Both the position numbers and the translations under genes were made by a program. From the NCBI GenBank assembly GCA_946902985.2, contig OX336389.2, positions 985,240,482-985,304,481 on the forward strand: a stretch of DNA of 64,000 bases, read 5' to 3'. A model generated the notes under the pieces. The model made no database searches. It had not been told where the DNA came from and saw only the letters and a program-made list of their open reading frames with translations. The DNA comes from Meconema thalassinum. Its lineage: Eukaryota; Arthropoda; Insecta; Orthoptera; Tettigoniidae. Shown here piece by piece: positions 52,976-63,479 of this stretch (the stretch's first letter is position 1; each line of letters starts with the position of its first letter).

Positions 52976-53477
52976 GAACCAGAATTAGTCACATTGAACA
53001 GAAATATTGCCTTCCCATTAACGTCAAGCTACTGTGGCAGACCTTAAATCCAGGTGTTGACATAAGTCTTCCATTCCCAATTATGTACTTAGGTTCTTAT
53101 TGAACTGTTGGATGCCATAAACATCCTTTGAAAGCATATATTGCAACCGACATACCAAAACCTGTAAATTATTACTTAGAACGAGTTTACGTTATTACTG
53201 TAGTTGTTCCAAGTTCGCTTCTCTTCTGTAGCATTTGCAAAATGGTGGTTATCAGGCTATTCCCCTGGACCGTTGTTCAAATGCAGCAGGAGTAGAGACT
53301 CTATCGCAAGTTAACTCCGGCCTAGAGTGCTTGTAATAGTCAAGGGCTCTTAATTGGGTCGCCTACGTCACTTGTGCATTATTTATTATGTACAGTAGTC
53401 TAAGAAATTAGGATGATCAAAATAATCATGCTGTCGGATTTGTGTGGCTTTCAATTATTCGAATGACCCAATGTAAT
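52976..53477. other. No gene recognised
   Basis: No supportable feature. Confidence 0.4.
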
Positions 53478-53960
53478 TCGCATGTGTGTGTGCGTGCGTG
53501 TGCGTATGTGTGTGTGTGTCTCTCGTCCCTTGACATTTTATTACGTCTCACCAATCTAACATGGCGGCTGTGCGAAATATTTCACCGGCATTCTATATCT
53601 CCGAAACTATTACTGATAACACCCTGAAATTTTGTACGGTGATCAAGGACACTACTAGACGTTCACCTATTTGACTTTCTAAAACCTGTTAAATACAAAA
53701 CGAACATGGCGGCCAATCAAAGTTGAAGCATTTAAATGGACTTTTCTCGCGATTTAACCATCCGAACGCAGTGAAACTTGGTACAGCAAATGCCTATACA
53801 AATTGCAATGCACTGACATCTAATTCAGAACAATTGTTTACATAACCTCAAGATGGCGGCTGTGTGAAATTTTAATTAAGTTTTTAATTCTTGTGTTCTA
53901 ATCATGAGATCGAAATTAACGTTTGAATAATGAACGTACACAATAATCCTCATTTAATAG
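53478..53960 (-). repeat. Multimeric 'GCCGCCAT' repeat, copy C
   Basis: Reverse orientation: a GT-rich run (53478-53520), ATGGCGGCTGTGCGAAAT, ACCCTGAAATTTTGTACGG, ATGGCGGCCAATC, TCGCGATTTAACCATCCG, AAGATGGCGGCTGTG. About one and a half modules. Compared with copies A and B, some 80 bp next to the microsatellite are missing. Confidence 0.78.
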
Positions 53961-53974
53961 TGCATAACTCTATG

Positions 53975-54043
53975 GCCTAATTTAAGCTTCGAGATATCGA
54001 AAAATTCGAGCTATAGAAGTTCCTGATATCGAGGCTGGACTGT
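53975..54043. mobile_element. Possible solo pogo-like terminal fragment
   Basis: GAGATATCGAAAAATTCGAG and TTCCTGATATCGAGGCTGG then ACTGTAA resemble the AT-rich terminal repeats of pogo/Tigger elements (compare 3803 and 4599), but only one end is present. Confidence 0.4.
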
Positions 54044-54616
54044 AATTCCAAATACTGAGCGCGTACTTGCCTCATCTGTCGGTGCTTCACTCCAGGGCTT
54101 GCTAGTGTGTTGTCTGCAAACTTGTGTTATTGTGGTGACCGGGATGAATTGGTCAAAGTGGGTGTGCACTCATGTTGACACGTGTTAATGTTAGGGCTCC
54201 TCTTAACTCTTCTGTGACCTGCCATAGAATTTTAGTGACTTGCTAACCTTCACGTTTTTGATTGCTCCATAATTTGAGGAGCCCGAGTGGGTTTCACACG
54301 TCCTCTGGCTGTTGGAGGGGAGGTGAGGAGAGGGGGATATAATCTTGTAGCTGCTTGCTGGAGAGTTCAGATGACCGCCTGCTTGGCCAGCCCGCATATG
54401 TCTGTATGCAGTAAACAAACTGGAGCATTGGAAATGTCCTTCCTTATTCTGGATAACAGAACTTATCAGCACCGGTAACGGAGTAACTCGTCCTGCATAC
54501 ACCTCGGGTGAAAAATCAACACAATACATTCGAATGACCTATTTTTATTCACTTTCATAAATATTCTAACACTTCCGTTTCCATGTTAAACTAATTAATC
54601 ATTTTCAGAGCAGAAT
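54044..54616. other. No gene recognised
   Basis: The minus ORF 54203-54529 (108 codons) has no motif. Confidence 0.4.
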
Positions 54617-54772
54617 GTCCACCTCGTTGCGTAGTGGCCAGCACTCTTAGCTGCCACCGCGGAAGCCCAAGTTCGATTCCAGGTTCTGCCAAGAAATTTA
54701 ATTCTGGTCTGAGGGCTGGAACTGGGTACATTCAGCCTCGTGATGCCAAACTGAGAAGAGGCGGGTTCGATT
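54617..54772 (+). repeat. SINE-A, truncated by a Tc1 fragment
   Basis: Head CCTCGTTGCGTAGTGGCC, box B GTTCGATTCCAGG, linker AAGAAATTTAATTCTGGTC, ending GAGGCGGGTTCGATTT where the next element begins. Confidence 0.85.
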
Positions 54773-54782
54773 TGTTTGAGGA

Positions 54783-55285
54783 ATTACACACATGAAAAAA
54801 GTTTTGCATGTTGCCATGGAGCACAGTGAGGACGGACTTATTTATTAAGCAGTGTCCACGCCTGCTCTACACAATTAAGATCGGGAGCATAGGCAGGCCA
54901 TTCCATTCTGTGAATACCATTCTCCTGAAGAATGCCAGCTCTGTGCGGGCGAGCGTTATCGTCCACGAAAGTGAAATTTGGGCCAAAATTGACAGAATAG
55001 CCTTTCACTTCATGTGCCAGGATAGTATCCCTGCAACGTATGGCTGTCATACGCCCTGGGATGTTCACGAGGGGTTCGGCGACCATACATGATGCCACCC
55101 CAAAACATTGTACCACCTCCTCCCTGTTGGTATCGGTCTCGGATGTAGACCTATTGGTCGTGCATACGTTCTCCACACTCACACAGATCTATCCCCATTG
55201 GCACAGGCGAGTGTACACCAGTGGCAGCTCGTCGAGGAAATATCAGGTGAAGAACCAAACTCCTAATTTCAGCAGTGCATGATGT
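54783..55285 (-). pseudogene. Tc1-type transposase relic
   Basis: Minus strand encodes NFTFVDDNARPHRAGI and WPAYAPDLNCVEQAWTLL, the second D and the E of the Tc1 DD34E triad with their usual neighbours. GGGTMFWGGIMYGRRTP, the block around 55130-55060, is in another frame. ACACATGAAAAAAGTTTTGC at 54789-54808 looks like the 3' terminal repeat. The first catalytic D region, the DNA-binding domain and the far terminal repeat were not found. Frameshifts and stops make it dead. Confidence 0.8.
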
Positions 55286-55375
55286 TTGCGTTTGTGAATA
55301 TTGACATTCTTTTTCGTATTTTAATGCTAAAATATCTACTAAAAGCTTAACACTTACGACCAAACCAAAGATAAG

Positions 55376-56380
55376 TTATCGTACTAAAACGTCCACCTCG
55401 TTTATTTTTTTATAGATTAAATGAATCCTCCGTTCCCTAAGGTCGGCAAACTTATCTATGATGTCGTCATAGAAGGTCTTCAATGAATTTCGACTACAAT
55501 TCACGGTGTATGGAGATGTTAGCCAATGACGTAAGTCTGGAGCGAGATATTGTGTTCCCTTGCAAAAGTTTTGAATCTTTTCAAACAAGAGAAACTGCGT
55601 TCTACTGATGCACTTGTAGAAGGTATTGCCAGTACTAAAGAAAAAAAGTTTGTAAGTCTCTTCTTTTCACAGAGTTCTTGCTGTATTTCTCCCGACTATT
55701 TTTACTTTGTAGGATTCATCAGCATAAAAGAGTGAACGTTCATTTCTTAAATGTGGGGTAGTGCTGAATATGTTGGTTATACAGCTCAAATTTGTCGGAA
55801 TCTATAAGACTATATGAATTGTAATTTATCACAGTCATGCGTTAGCATAGCTGTGGTGTCATCGACTCGGATAGAAAAGAGCGGAATATTATCAAGTCAA
55901 TTCTTAATTTGATCTCTGATGTACTCTGATTTTGCACCAGTTATTTCCAGCGAACACACTTTGAATTTTCTTTTAATAATTTTGATGTTGTAAGGGCTTT
56001 CCAGATATTAGTATCTTCAATAATTTTTTGAAGTTCCCACAGTTTAAAGAGGTCTCGTCATGACCTCTATAAGAGAGTTCCTGTAAACTTAAGTAGGCCT
56101 ATAGAACAACTCAAATCACAAGCCTCAGATCCTGCCTATTTTAATTCACATTCACATTACATTTAAGTGCACATAGTCTTGCATTTTCCCTCAAAGTGTT
56201 AGATATCGTGCTTGTTTCCTTCGAATGTTCTAAGTTGTAACTGGTACTTAAAATGTTGCTCACTGGGTTTGATCAACCTGCGCGTAATGTTTTGAAAGTC
56301 ACCAAAACCTTGTTTATTCCAGACGCCACATTTGTTACTGTAAAGTAAGCAATGCCAACAGAACAGTTCTTTTTTTTACA
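55376..56380 (-). pseudogene. hAT-like transposase relic with TTF-type zinc finger
   Basis: Minus-strand pieces run in the order expected for ZMYM1-like hAT proteins. ELFCWHCLLYSN with GVWNKQGFGDF (about 56360-56270) is the TTF/zinc-finger region. LFSIRVDDTTAM (about 55890-55850) is in the transposase core. VLAIPSTSASVERSFSCLKR (about 55645-55585) is the dimerisation domain, and FYDDIIDKFADLRERR with HLIYKK (55480-55400) is the C-terminus. Multiple stops and frame changes. The region is roughly half the family length, so internal deletions have occurred. Host-domesticated relatives exist, but the decay here argues against function. Confidence 0.8.
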
Positions 56381-57440
56381 ATATTACTGCTCAACTATGT
56401 GAACTATGTGAACTGTTCGAACCAAGATCCATTGCGATGAAGGCTATGGGACTTACCGTTTTATTTCTCTAGTGCACAGTTCTATTAATTTCTTTGGCCG
56501 CCCACAAATTAATAAATTCCTTTTGTCTTCATCTTTCCACCTACTGAAGGGAATATCTAATAAAATCAATAACGTGTCTTTCACTGGAAACATTATACAC
56601 TAAAAAACAGGGTATGTAACGTTATAATTAATTACTTGGGAAAGTAAATAAAAGCTTCAACGTAAAAGAAAAAGAAGCTTGTCGCAATGTAAACTTTCAT
56701 CAACTGACGTATTGCCTTGCAGACACAGGAACATCTTCACTAGTCTGTCCTATGGCTGGTAATGACGTCACAACTGACGTCAGGTTACTATGGCAACGAG
56801 ACGAAGTGCCTGATATAAACAAGTTACTTCGCCTGCTGCAGATTCCGCTCCAAGTTACGACAGTACAATCTAGCGACAGGGACTAAAACTTACGCAAGGA
56901 CGTCGTGCATCCTCGCTTGCGTACCATCTAGCGACGGAGTGTAGAAGTAACAGTACACTAAATGAAAAAGTTGTCAAAGACAATAATGGTATCATTTTTA
57001 TTCGAATAAGAAAAAATGTTTATTTTACGAGATGGCTAGTGACATGGCTCTTCACTCTCTTCACCTAAATAGCCACTACTGGTGTATACAGCCGATATAG
57101 ACGCACGCAAGAACGACTAATGGGTTTTAGACCACTGACTACGACTCTTGGCCAGCAATATGCAAAACCTTTTTTTGATGTGTGTAGATTCGTGATCTGA
57201 TAACATTTTAACAGATAAGATTGAGGTGAGGCATCTGTTTGATGATTTCTTATGATGAATTTAAAAGGATTTTGCAGAAATATGATTATTATTAACTATT
57301 TTGGCAGAAAGAGTGCCTTGAATTTAGAATTCAAAGAGAATATTCATTATAATTGTAGACGAGAGTGATAATAAGGGAGCAATCTTTTGTCATGTTATTA
57401 AAATTAAATTGTTAAATAATTTAGGCCTTCTGTAATTCCC
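56381..57440. other. No gene recognised
   Basis: GACGTCACAACTGACGTCAG near 56764 is an inverted CRE-like pair (TGACGTCA core), possibly chance. No ORF over 60 codons with a motif. Confidence 0.4.
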
Positions 57441-57444
57441 GGAA

Positions 57445-57906
57445 ATCAAAAGTTAGATTCCCACCTCAGCTATTCTGGAAGTGGTTTACCGTGGTTTCCC
57501 ACTTATACTCAAGGAGAATGCCGGGATGGTTCCTAAATGAAGGCCACGACCGCCTCCTTCTAAATCTTCATCTGAATTACTACACACACTAATACAGCCA
57601 TCACAGTACTACAGGTTATCAGACAAATTCGACCCACACCCAAGCACATGGGGTTACATGACCACGATGTCGCAAAGCCCCTCAATGAATCAGTAACATT
57701 TTCAGAGCAGGGCTAGGTATTGAGACCCCGATCCCGAAGTTCCTGGGTTCATAGTCAGTTCTGCCAATAAATGTAATTCTGATCTGATGGTTAGAACGGG
57801 GCACACTCAGCCTCGTGATACAAAACTAAGAAATGGGTTCGATTCTCACTTCAGCCATCCTAGAAGTGGTTTTCCTTGGTTTCTCACTTGTACTCCAAAC
57901 AGGCCT

Positions 57907-57943
<37 letters not shown>

Positions 57944-57945
57944 AG
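57445..57945 (+). repeat. Two successive SINE-A copies ending in (GA)n
   Basis: 57445-57692 is a 5'-truncated copy (CAGCTATTCTGGAAGTGG to TGTCGCAAAGCCCCTC). 57700-57900 is a second, with degenerate head (GGTTCATAGTCAGTTCTGCC), linker and core start (CTTGTACTCCAAACAGG). It then passes into (GA)n at 57910-57941. Confidence 0.82.
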
Positions 57946-58044
57946 GGCTGTAGCCTGGAGTCTGAGGTGGTAGAAGAGCTGCGTAGACAAATTCACTCTT
58001 ATTAAATTTACAAGAAAAAAAAATCTGGTGATTGAACCCAGAGA

Positions 58045-58110
58045 ATAGGAATAATAATGTTATTGTCTTTACGTCCTAGCTACTACGGCTCTTAGAGACG
58101 CCCGGCTGAT
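58045..58110 (+). repeat. Short dispersed-repeat fragment
   Basis: GTTATTGTCTTTACGTCC and TACTACGGCTCTTAGAGACG echo the reverse end of SINE-F at 160-200 (TACTGCGGCTCCTAAGACAC). Confidence 0.45.
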
Positions 58111-58364
58111 AATGTAAAATAATTTCTTACACCATCTGCCTAAATCGGTCCCGTCACACCATAAAAAAATACGCGTCAGATAGTCCAACTATCCCTTTTT
58201 ACATCATAAAAATATCGGCTTTTCATGAAATTCCGGATATCACCATCTGACTACGACTTAAGACACTTATGTGCAACAGAGAAGTGTTTTACCAAGTGTA
58301 TAAATAATTCATGTAATTTATTTCAGTCTCTAGAAAATTAATTGCAACTCCCCGTTCAATTTAA

Positions 58365-58450
58365 ATGGGTACACTCGTGTTGACAACTGAAAAGCTTCTA
58401 CTAATGGATTACTCAGTCAACACTGAAAAAATGGCTTCTAATATTTCAAT
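58365..58450 (+). mobile_element. Decayed PLE terminus
   Basis: CTCGTGTTGACAACTGAAAAG then CAGTCAACACTGAAAAAATG and GCTTCTAAT follow the order of the terminus at 13440-13500. Confidence 0.6.
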
Positions 58451-58494
58451 AAAAATTACTTCAAAGATGTCTTGGGAAGGGCTTGCAAATCCTA

Positions 58495-58680
58495 GTCCTG
58501 GGCCCCGTGCTCGCTTTCCACGGCCCTGCAGGCAAATGCTGAGGTGGTACCATGGTATTCTCCTACCCAATTCTAGCCCCAATCACAATTACACACAATG
58601 GCACACGTTATCTGATAAATTCCACCCACACCCAAGTACAACGCTGTCAAATAAACACCAACACCAAGGTGGCAATGAAG
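58495..58680 (+). repeat. SINE core-and-tail fragment
   Basis: GCAGGCAAATGCTGAGGTGG, CCTACCCAATTCTAGCCCC, CGTTATCTGATAAATTCC and CACCCACACCCAAGTAC. Confidence 0.75.
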
Positions 58681-58689
58681 CATAGAATG

Positions 58690-60048
58690 ACCGTTCAGGG
58701 ATGGTAGTTTCTCTTAAGAGGCTTCGATTCCCAGTTATTATTGTATGTGGGATTTTCGAGCTGAAATGCCACGTCCTGTGGTTCGGATTCCACGTTTAAA
58801 GGTGGTCCCTTGGCTTATGATTGTAAACGGTCACGTGAAACTATACCAAACGTCAGGTCAAGACCTAAGCGATCTCTTTGATGTTCTGGTTTGTGAAAAG
58901 GCTAACTCGCAAGGAAGTAGTTCCCACTTTCTCAGTTTGTTTTTGCAGTACAAGATTTTTCAGTGCATGTTGCTATGTTTCGATAAACTGGGGGGGGGGG
59001 GGGGCATAGTTAATTTATAAGTCTGGTTAGCTGAAGGTAACGAAAATTCGCCGCCGATTGCGTATTAAAACTTCATTTTCCCATGCTCGACTTAGGAAAT
59101 GCGTACAGAGGATACCTTGAGTGGTATACATTGGTTCTACGTATATTTTCGGCATCAAGAAGAGTTTTTAGTTTAGTGTGAAATATTTTTCTGTATTATT
59201 AGGGACCCGTGACTTTTCGCGTGACCTTTATTCGCGAAATCTTCCGAAACTCAACAGAAATATGCCATTTGTTATTGACCTCTAAATTTGGTGACTTATC
59301 TCAAATTGAAGTCCAGAAATGACGAATTATTGCCGTACATATATACATATATTTTAAAAATCTCTCCGTCTCGTAAGTTCGCGACATCCTGTATGATTAT
59401 TTCAAAATTCCGTTAAGTTATATGGCGACATTTCCGTCAAACTTTGGTTCCATCGGATATACAGTATTATAAACTAATTGGTTATCTCTAAAAGGTGTAT
59501 AACTTATATAATTCGTGATTCGAACTCGAAAGAAAATGTGCCCTCTTGTGGTATTGTTCGTGCATTCCTTTCAGAATAATTCGTAATATTAGATACCTAC
59601 TTCGAACGTACATCAAGACGACCAGCAGACCGCACGATTTGTCTATAGGAATCTCGTCCAACGAACCGAGATCGACGCTGGTCGTATAAAATCATTAACT
59701 TATGACCACGAGGACTGCGGGAATCCTGTCAAAGGTGATTGGGCGCCCATAACGAAACATCCCAAAACCAACTCGCCACTTTTCCCATGACCGTATTCTT
59801 AAAAGCGTACGGGGAGAGAGAAGTGCATCAACCCACTTAAAAACGGCATTGACTACGAAGCATGGCGTTACTCATTTCTCCTCGTGATCCACCGCGAACT
59901 CCCGACCACAGCATAGGGACAGCGGGAATCATGACCCTACTACTTCCAAGCGGTGCTGACCATTCAACATGTCCATAACTGCTCGTGAATCTTAACCATG
60001 TCCAACGTCGAACTTGCCTTAGCTATTCTGCTAGGGCAGTTAGACAGG
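58690..60048. other. No gene recognised; poly-G at 58989-59003
   Basis: The G-run lies at the end of the 91-codon plus ORF (58745-59020), which has no domain. Blocks such as GGGAATCCTGTCAAAGG (59719) and CAGCGGGAATCATG (59922) may be degraded outer units of the 80-bp array that follows. Confidence 0.45.
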
Positions 60049-60400
60049 TAGACAATCGTTGAACGGCCGAGTGTGGAGCGAAGATTGGATAATACCGCGT
60101 TGTCAGTGTCCAACCACGAGGACAACGTGATTCTCGTAAAACGGCCAAGAGCGGTGGCGATTGCGTAACATCATGATGTTTCTCCACTTTCGATGACGAA
60201 GACAACTGGATTCTTGTCAAACAGTCAGCAAGCGCCGACGATTGCGTAATAGAGATATGTTTTCCCGTGCCCAACTACAGGAACAATGGAAATCTCCGTC
60301 AAACTACTAAAAGTGACACCGATTGTGTAAATCGCGATGTTTCTTAGTGATTTACCGCTGGAACAAAGGGAATCTCGTCAAACGGCCAAGAGCAAACCTC
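60049..60400. repeat. Tandem array with exact 80-bp period
   Basis: GATTCTCGTAAAACGG (60129), GATTCTTGTCAAACAG (60209), GAAATCTCCGTCAAAC (60289) and GAATCTCGTCAAACGG (60369-60370) mark units spaced by 80 bp. CGATTGCGTAA and GATGTTTCT recur in phase. Unit identity is only moderate, so the array is old, yet the period is kept. The minus ORF 60023-60274 is a repeat translation. Confidence 0.85.
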
Positions 60401-60956
60401 TTGGCAATCATAACTTCTTGTATAGAAGATGTCATATTAGTTGAAACAACGCCTTGGTATTAAATCTCTATTATTTATTTATTATTTAGTTTTTATAATA
60501 CCGTTTCAAGCACAGTAAATTCTTTTCCCACCGCTTGATGAGCTTATTTGCTTGCAGACTCATCTTGAATTAGTAGGTACCGGTAACTAAAATGTAGCTA
60601 AAAAGCAAATAATTTTTACGTAATCCTTACAGTAGACATCCTGATTCTATAAACGATTTTATACTACGGTATGTTAGGCGGAATATGGGAAAAGTCATCT
60701 TGCCATGCTTACTAAAAAAAAAGTATCTACTGAACGAACAGTCTGTTTTTGCCCCCTCTCCCGTTTCCCGCCGAGGTGTTAACTGAGTCAAGAGCCGAGG
60801 CGCTTTGAGCTTTGTCCCCTTACCACGACGATCCGAAAAGGTGAATTTTCGAACTACTATTTCTGAGCCCTGGTTTAAAACTGAGGTAAGACTGGGACAC
60901 AAAATCAATACTCCTGCCCGGAAACATGCGTGCGTCGTTTTTTGAAATAAACAAGG
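60401..60956. other. No gene recognised
   Basis: The minus ORF 60627-60908 (93 codons) has no motif. Nothing else is supportable. Confidence 0.4.
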
Positions 60957-60959
60957 TAT

Positions 60960-60994
<35 letters not shown>

Positions 60995-61014
60995 TCGTAT
61001 GGCATATACATGAG

Positions 61015-61999
61015 CTACAGATCTGTATTTACACTATTTACATAGTTAATCGCTTGTGGCGTCCCCAGGAAAAATTCTCTTCTATCTCCGTCGAAAGGGC
61101 TCAGAGGGCATTCTTGGGTTATGTGCTTCACAGTTTGCCTCTCAGCACCACAGTCGCAACAAGATGATGACGTTTTCCTCCATTTGTATAGCAGATCTGC
61201 ACACACACCATGGTTAGTTCGGATCCGGTTTAGCTTGGACCATACTTTCCGAGGTTGTTCACACCTTCTGTGTGATGCATGGCATTTCCAAAGACACTGC
61301 TGGGACGAATTGTCTCCATTCATTAGACCATTTCTCAGTAAGGTTGAAATTACTCATTGCCAGATTCTCCGCCGTGCAGATGGGCGGATGTCTTGACTTC
61401 AGTCTATCTATATGTAGGTGGTGGATATCCTCATGAATGGGCAGTCTTTGATTAATCTGGATCGTCTTGTATTCATTCATCAAAGCATTGCATCTGTGGA
61501 GGTGGGGTGGGGGAATATGGCTTAATACAGGCAGCCACTGAATAGGTGTTGATCTGATCGTGCCTGTGATCATTCTCATTGTCATTTAATTTAACATCTA
61601 TTCTCTTCACATGAGGGCTGTTTATCCAGACAGGGGCACAATTCTCTGCAGTAGAGTAAACCAGGCCAGGAGCTGAGCAACGTAAAGTAGTTGCACTTGC
61701 ACCCCAAGTAGTACCACATAGTTTTCGAATGATGTCTGAATCTTGGCAGCACTCTTTCTCAAGTGTTCTTGGAACGACAGCGTTCTATCGAGTGTAACAC
61801 CCAGATATTTGGGGTGTCGATTGTGGCGGAGAAGGGTGTTATCGAAGTATACCTTGAGATCCCTTGAAGCCATTCGGTTGTTCAGATGAAAACAAGAAAC
61901 TTCTGTTTTACTCATGCTTGGTTGGAGTCTCCATTTTCGGAAGAAGTTTCCTAAACAGCGAGATCTTTTGTCAGCGTTTCCTCTATCTGCTCGAAGCAT
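61015..61999 (-). pseudogene. LINE ORF2: thumb and C-terminal cysteine-rich region
   Basis: Pieces in order: WRLQPSMSKTEVSCF and YLGVTLDRTLSFQEH (RT thumb region, about 61930-61770), then RMITGTIRSTPIQWLPVLS (61580-61515). Next are SRHPPICTAENLAM and WSKLNRIRTNHGVCADLLYK, and last CDCGAERQTVKHITQECPL (CxC, H, C pattern) with a stop at 61015-61017. This last block is a usual nucleic-acid-binding end of such LINE proteins. At least two frameshifts (about 61620 and 61300). Confidence 0.85.
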
Positions 62000-63479
62000 A
62001 GGTCGTTAGTGGCAAGTGCCCAATCATCTGCATAACCAAATTTCCTGGATTTTGTGGGGGGATGTCTGAAATATATAAATTGAACAGAAGTGGGGCAAGC
62101 ACTGATCCTTGTGGAAGTCCATTGTTTAGTTTGCTGGATCTGCTGATTTCACTTCCCATGACTACGCGAAATGTTCTGTCACTCAGCATGTTGTTGATAA
62201 GGTGAGCCAGACTCCTGCATGGAATCACTTTAAGGAGTTTACTGATAACTCCTTCTCTCCACACTGAGTCGTAAGCTGCCTTTAGGTCTACAAATGCTAC
62301 TGAAGTCTTTAGTCTTTGATGGAATCCTGCTTCGATGAAGGTAGTTAATGACAGGACTTGATCGGCACAACTTCTTTGTGGTCTGAATCCTGCTTGTTCA
62401 ATAGGGATAGTTTCGAACACTTTTGTAGCAATTCTATTCAAGATTAGTCTTTCCAGTAGTTTATAGCATGCACTGAGCAATGCTATTGGTCTATAGCTCT
62501 CTGGTGTTTCACTAGGCTTTCCTGGTTTTAGTATTGCAATGACTTTACTCATTTTAAATAAGCGAGGTAGATTGCCTGTTCGAAGAATGTAAGTTAGAAA
62601 CCTAAATAACCATAGTTTCGTATTTTCTCCACTATTAATCAGAAACTAGGGGTGAATCATCAAATCCCGGTGCTTTAACAGATTTCATATCTTCTAAAGC
62701 TGCATCGATATCGTGCACACTAAATGGTCTAGTGTATTCCGAATGAAGGGGGCTTGTGGCCTTGAGACTGGTTAATTGCTTTTTGATATTTCTTGTATGA
62801 TTTCTGTCTCTCGGTGTCCTAGACAAAGCAACTATATGAGCAGCAATTTGGTTTGGAGTAACTGCAGGATTTTTACGAACAATGGGAGTGGCCCCACCAA
62901 GCTTCCGTAACAATGACCATGCCTTTCTGCCCGATTCTCTGAAATTCATAGATGTTACAGTTTCAATCCATCTTTCTCTTCGAGGGGCCGATAACCTCGA
63001 TGTTAGGTCCCTTAAAACAACAATTATCATAATCATCATCTTTCTCTTCGGGCATTATCAAGATTATGAAGCAGTTCATCCCCGATTTCTTGTTCGCCAC
63101 TGGAAAGGAACTCTTGGTATAGCTCTTCATTTTCATCAGTCCATCCAGGAATGTATTCCTTTCTGTAACCTCTAGGAATGTGTCTTTTTGCTGTGGCAAT
63201 TACAGCACCCACAAATCTCTCATAGTTGTTGCTTGTTGGCGGTATCCATCTGACACATTTATCAAGGTCACTCGAGAACGCTTTCCAGTCTGCTTTCCTG
63301 AAGTTCCATCGTGGGCGAGGATAAGAAGTTACCAGAGGTATCTGCATTCCAACCTCAAGACGCACAGGACGATGTTGACTACGTGGGAAATCTTGAAGTA
63401 CTTTCCGTGAAGTAAACAGAGGTTGTTTATTTTGATCACTGGAAACAAAACATAGGTCTGGTTGAACTCCTTTCTCCAT
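61983..63479 (-). pseudogene. LINE ORF2: linker and reverse transcriptase domain
   Basis: After the histidine motif of the endonuclease comes a linker (63479-63036) and a stretch broken by the 55-bp insert at 62983-63037. The KAPGFDD block follows (about 62680-62650), then the RT fingers and palm. VIAILKPGKP with YRPIALLS and QAGFRPQRSC precede motif A VAFVDLKAAYDSV and motif B NNGLPQGSVLAPLLF. Motif C YADD is at 62034-62023 but in a shifted frame relative to the preceding ORF. In-frame gaps near 62560-62640 remove part of the finger region. Enzyme activity is lost. Confidence 0.88.
62983..63037 (+). mobile_element. 3'-hairpin-only retrocopy, 55 bp, inside the LINE
   Basis: AGGGGCCGATAACCTCG, ATGTTAGGTCCCTT and AAAACAACAATTATC form the retroposon hairpin and tail. 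A perfect 13-bp TSD, ATCTTTCTCTTCG, lies at 62970-62982 and 63038-63050. The G-T change in the right stem keeps pairing as a wobble. It disrupts the LINE ORF and so is younger than the LINE insertion or occurred in a source copy. Confidence 0.9.

Noticed and set aside
56755..56795. Paired TGACGTCA sites as a CRE-type promoter
   Set aside because: No associated gene, TATA box or transcript evidence; could be chance.
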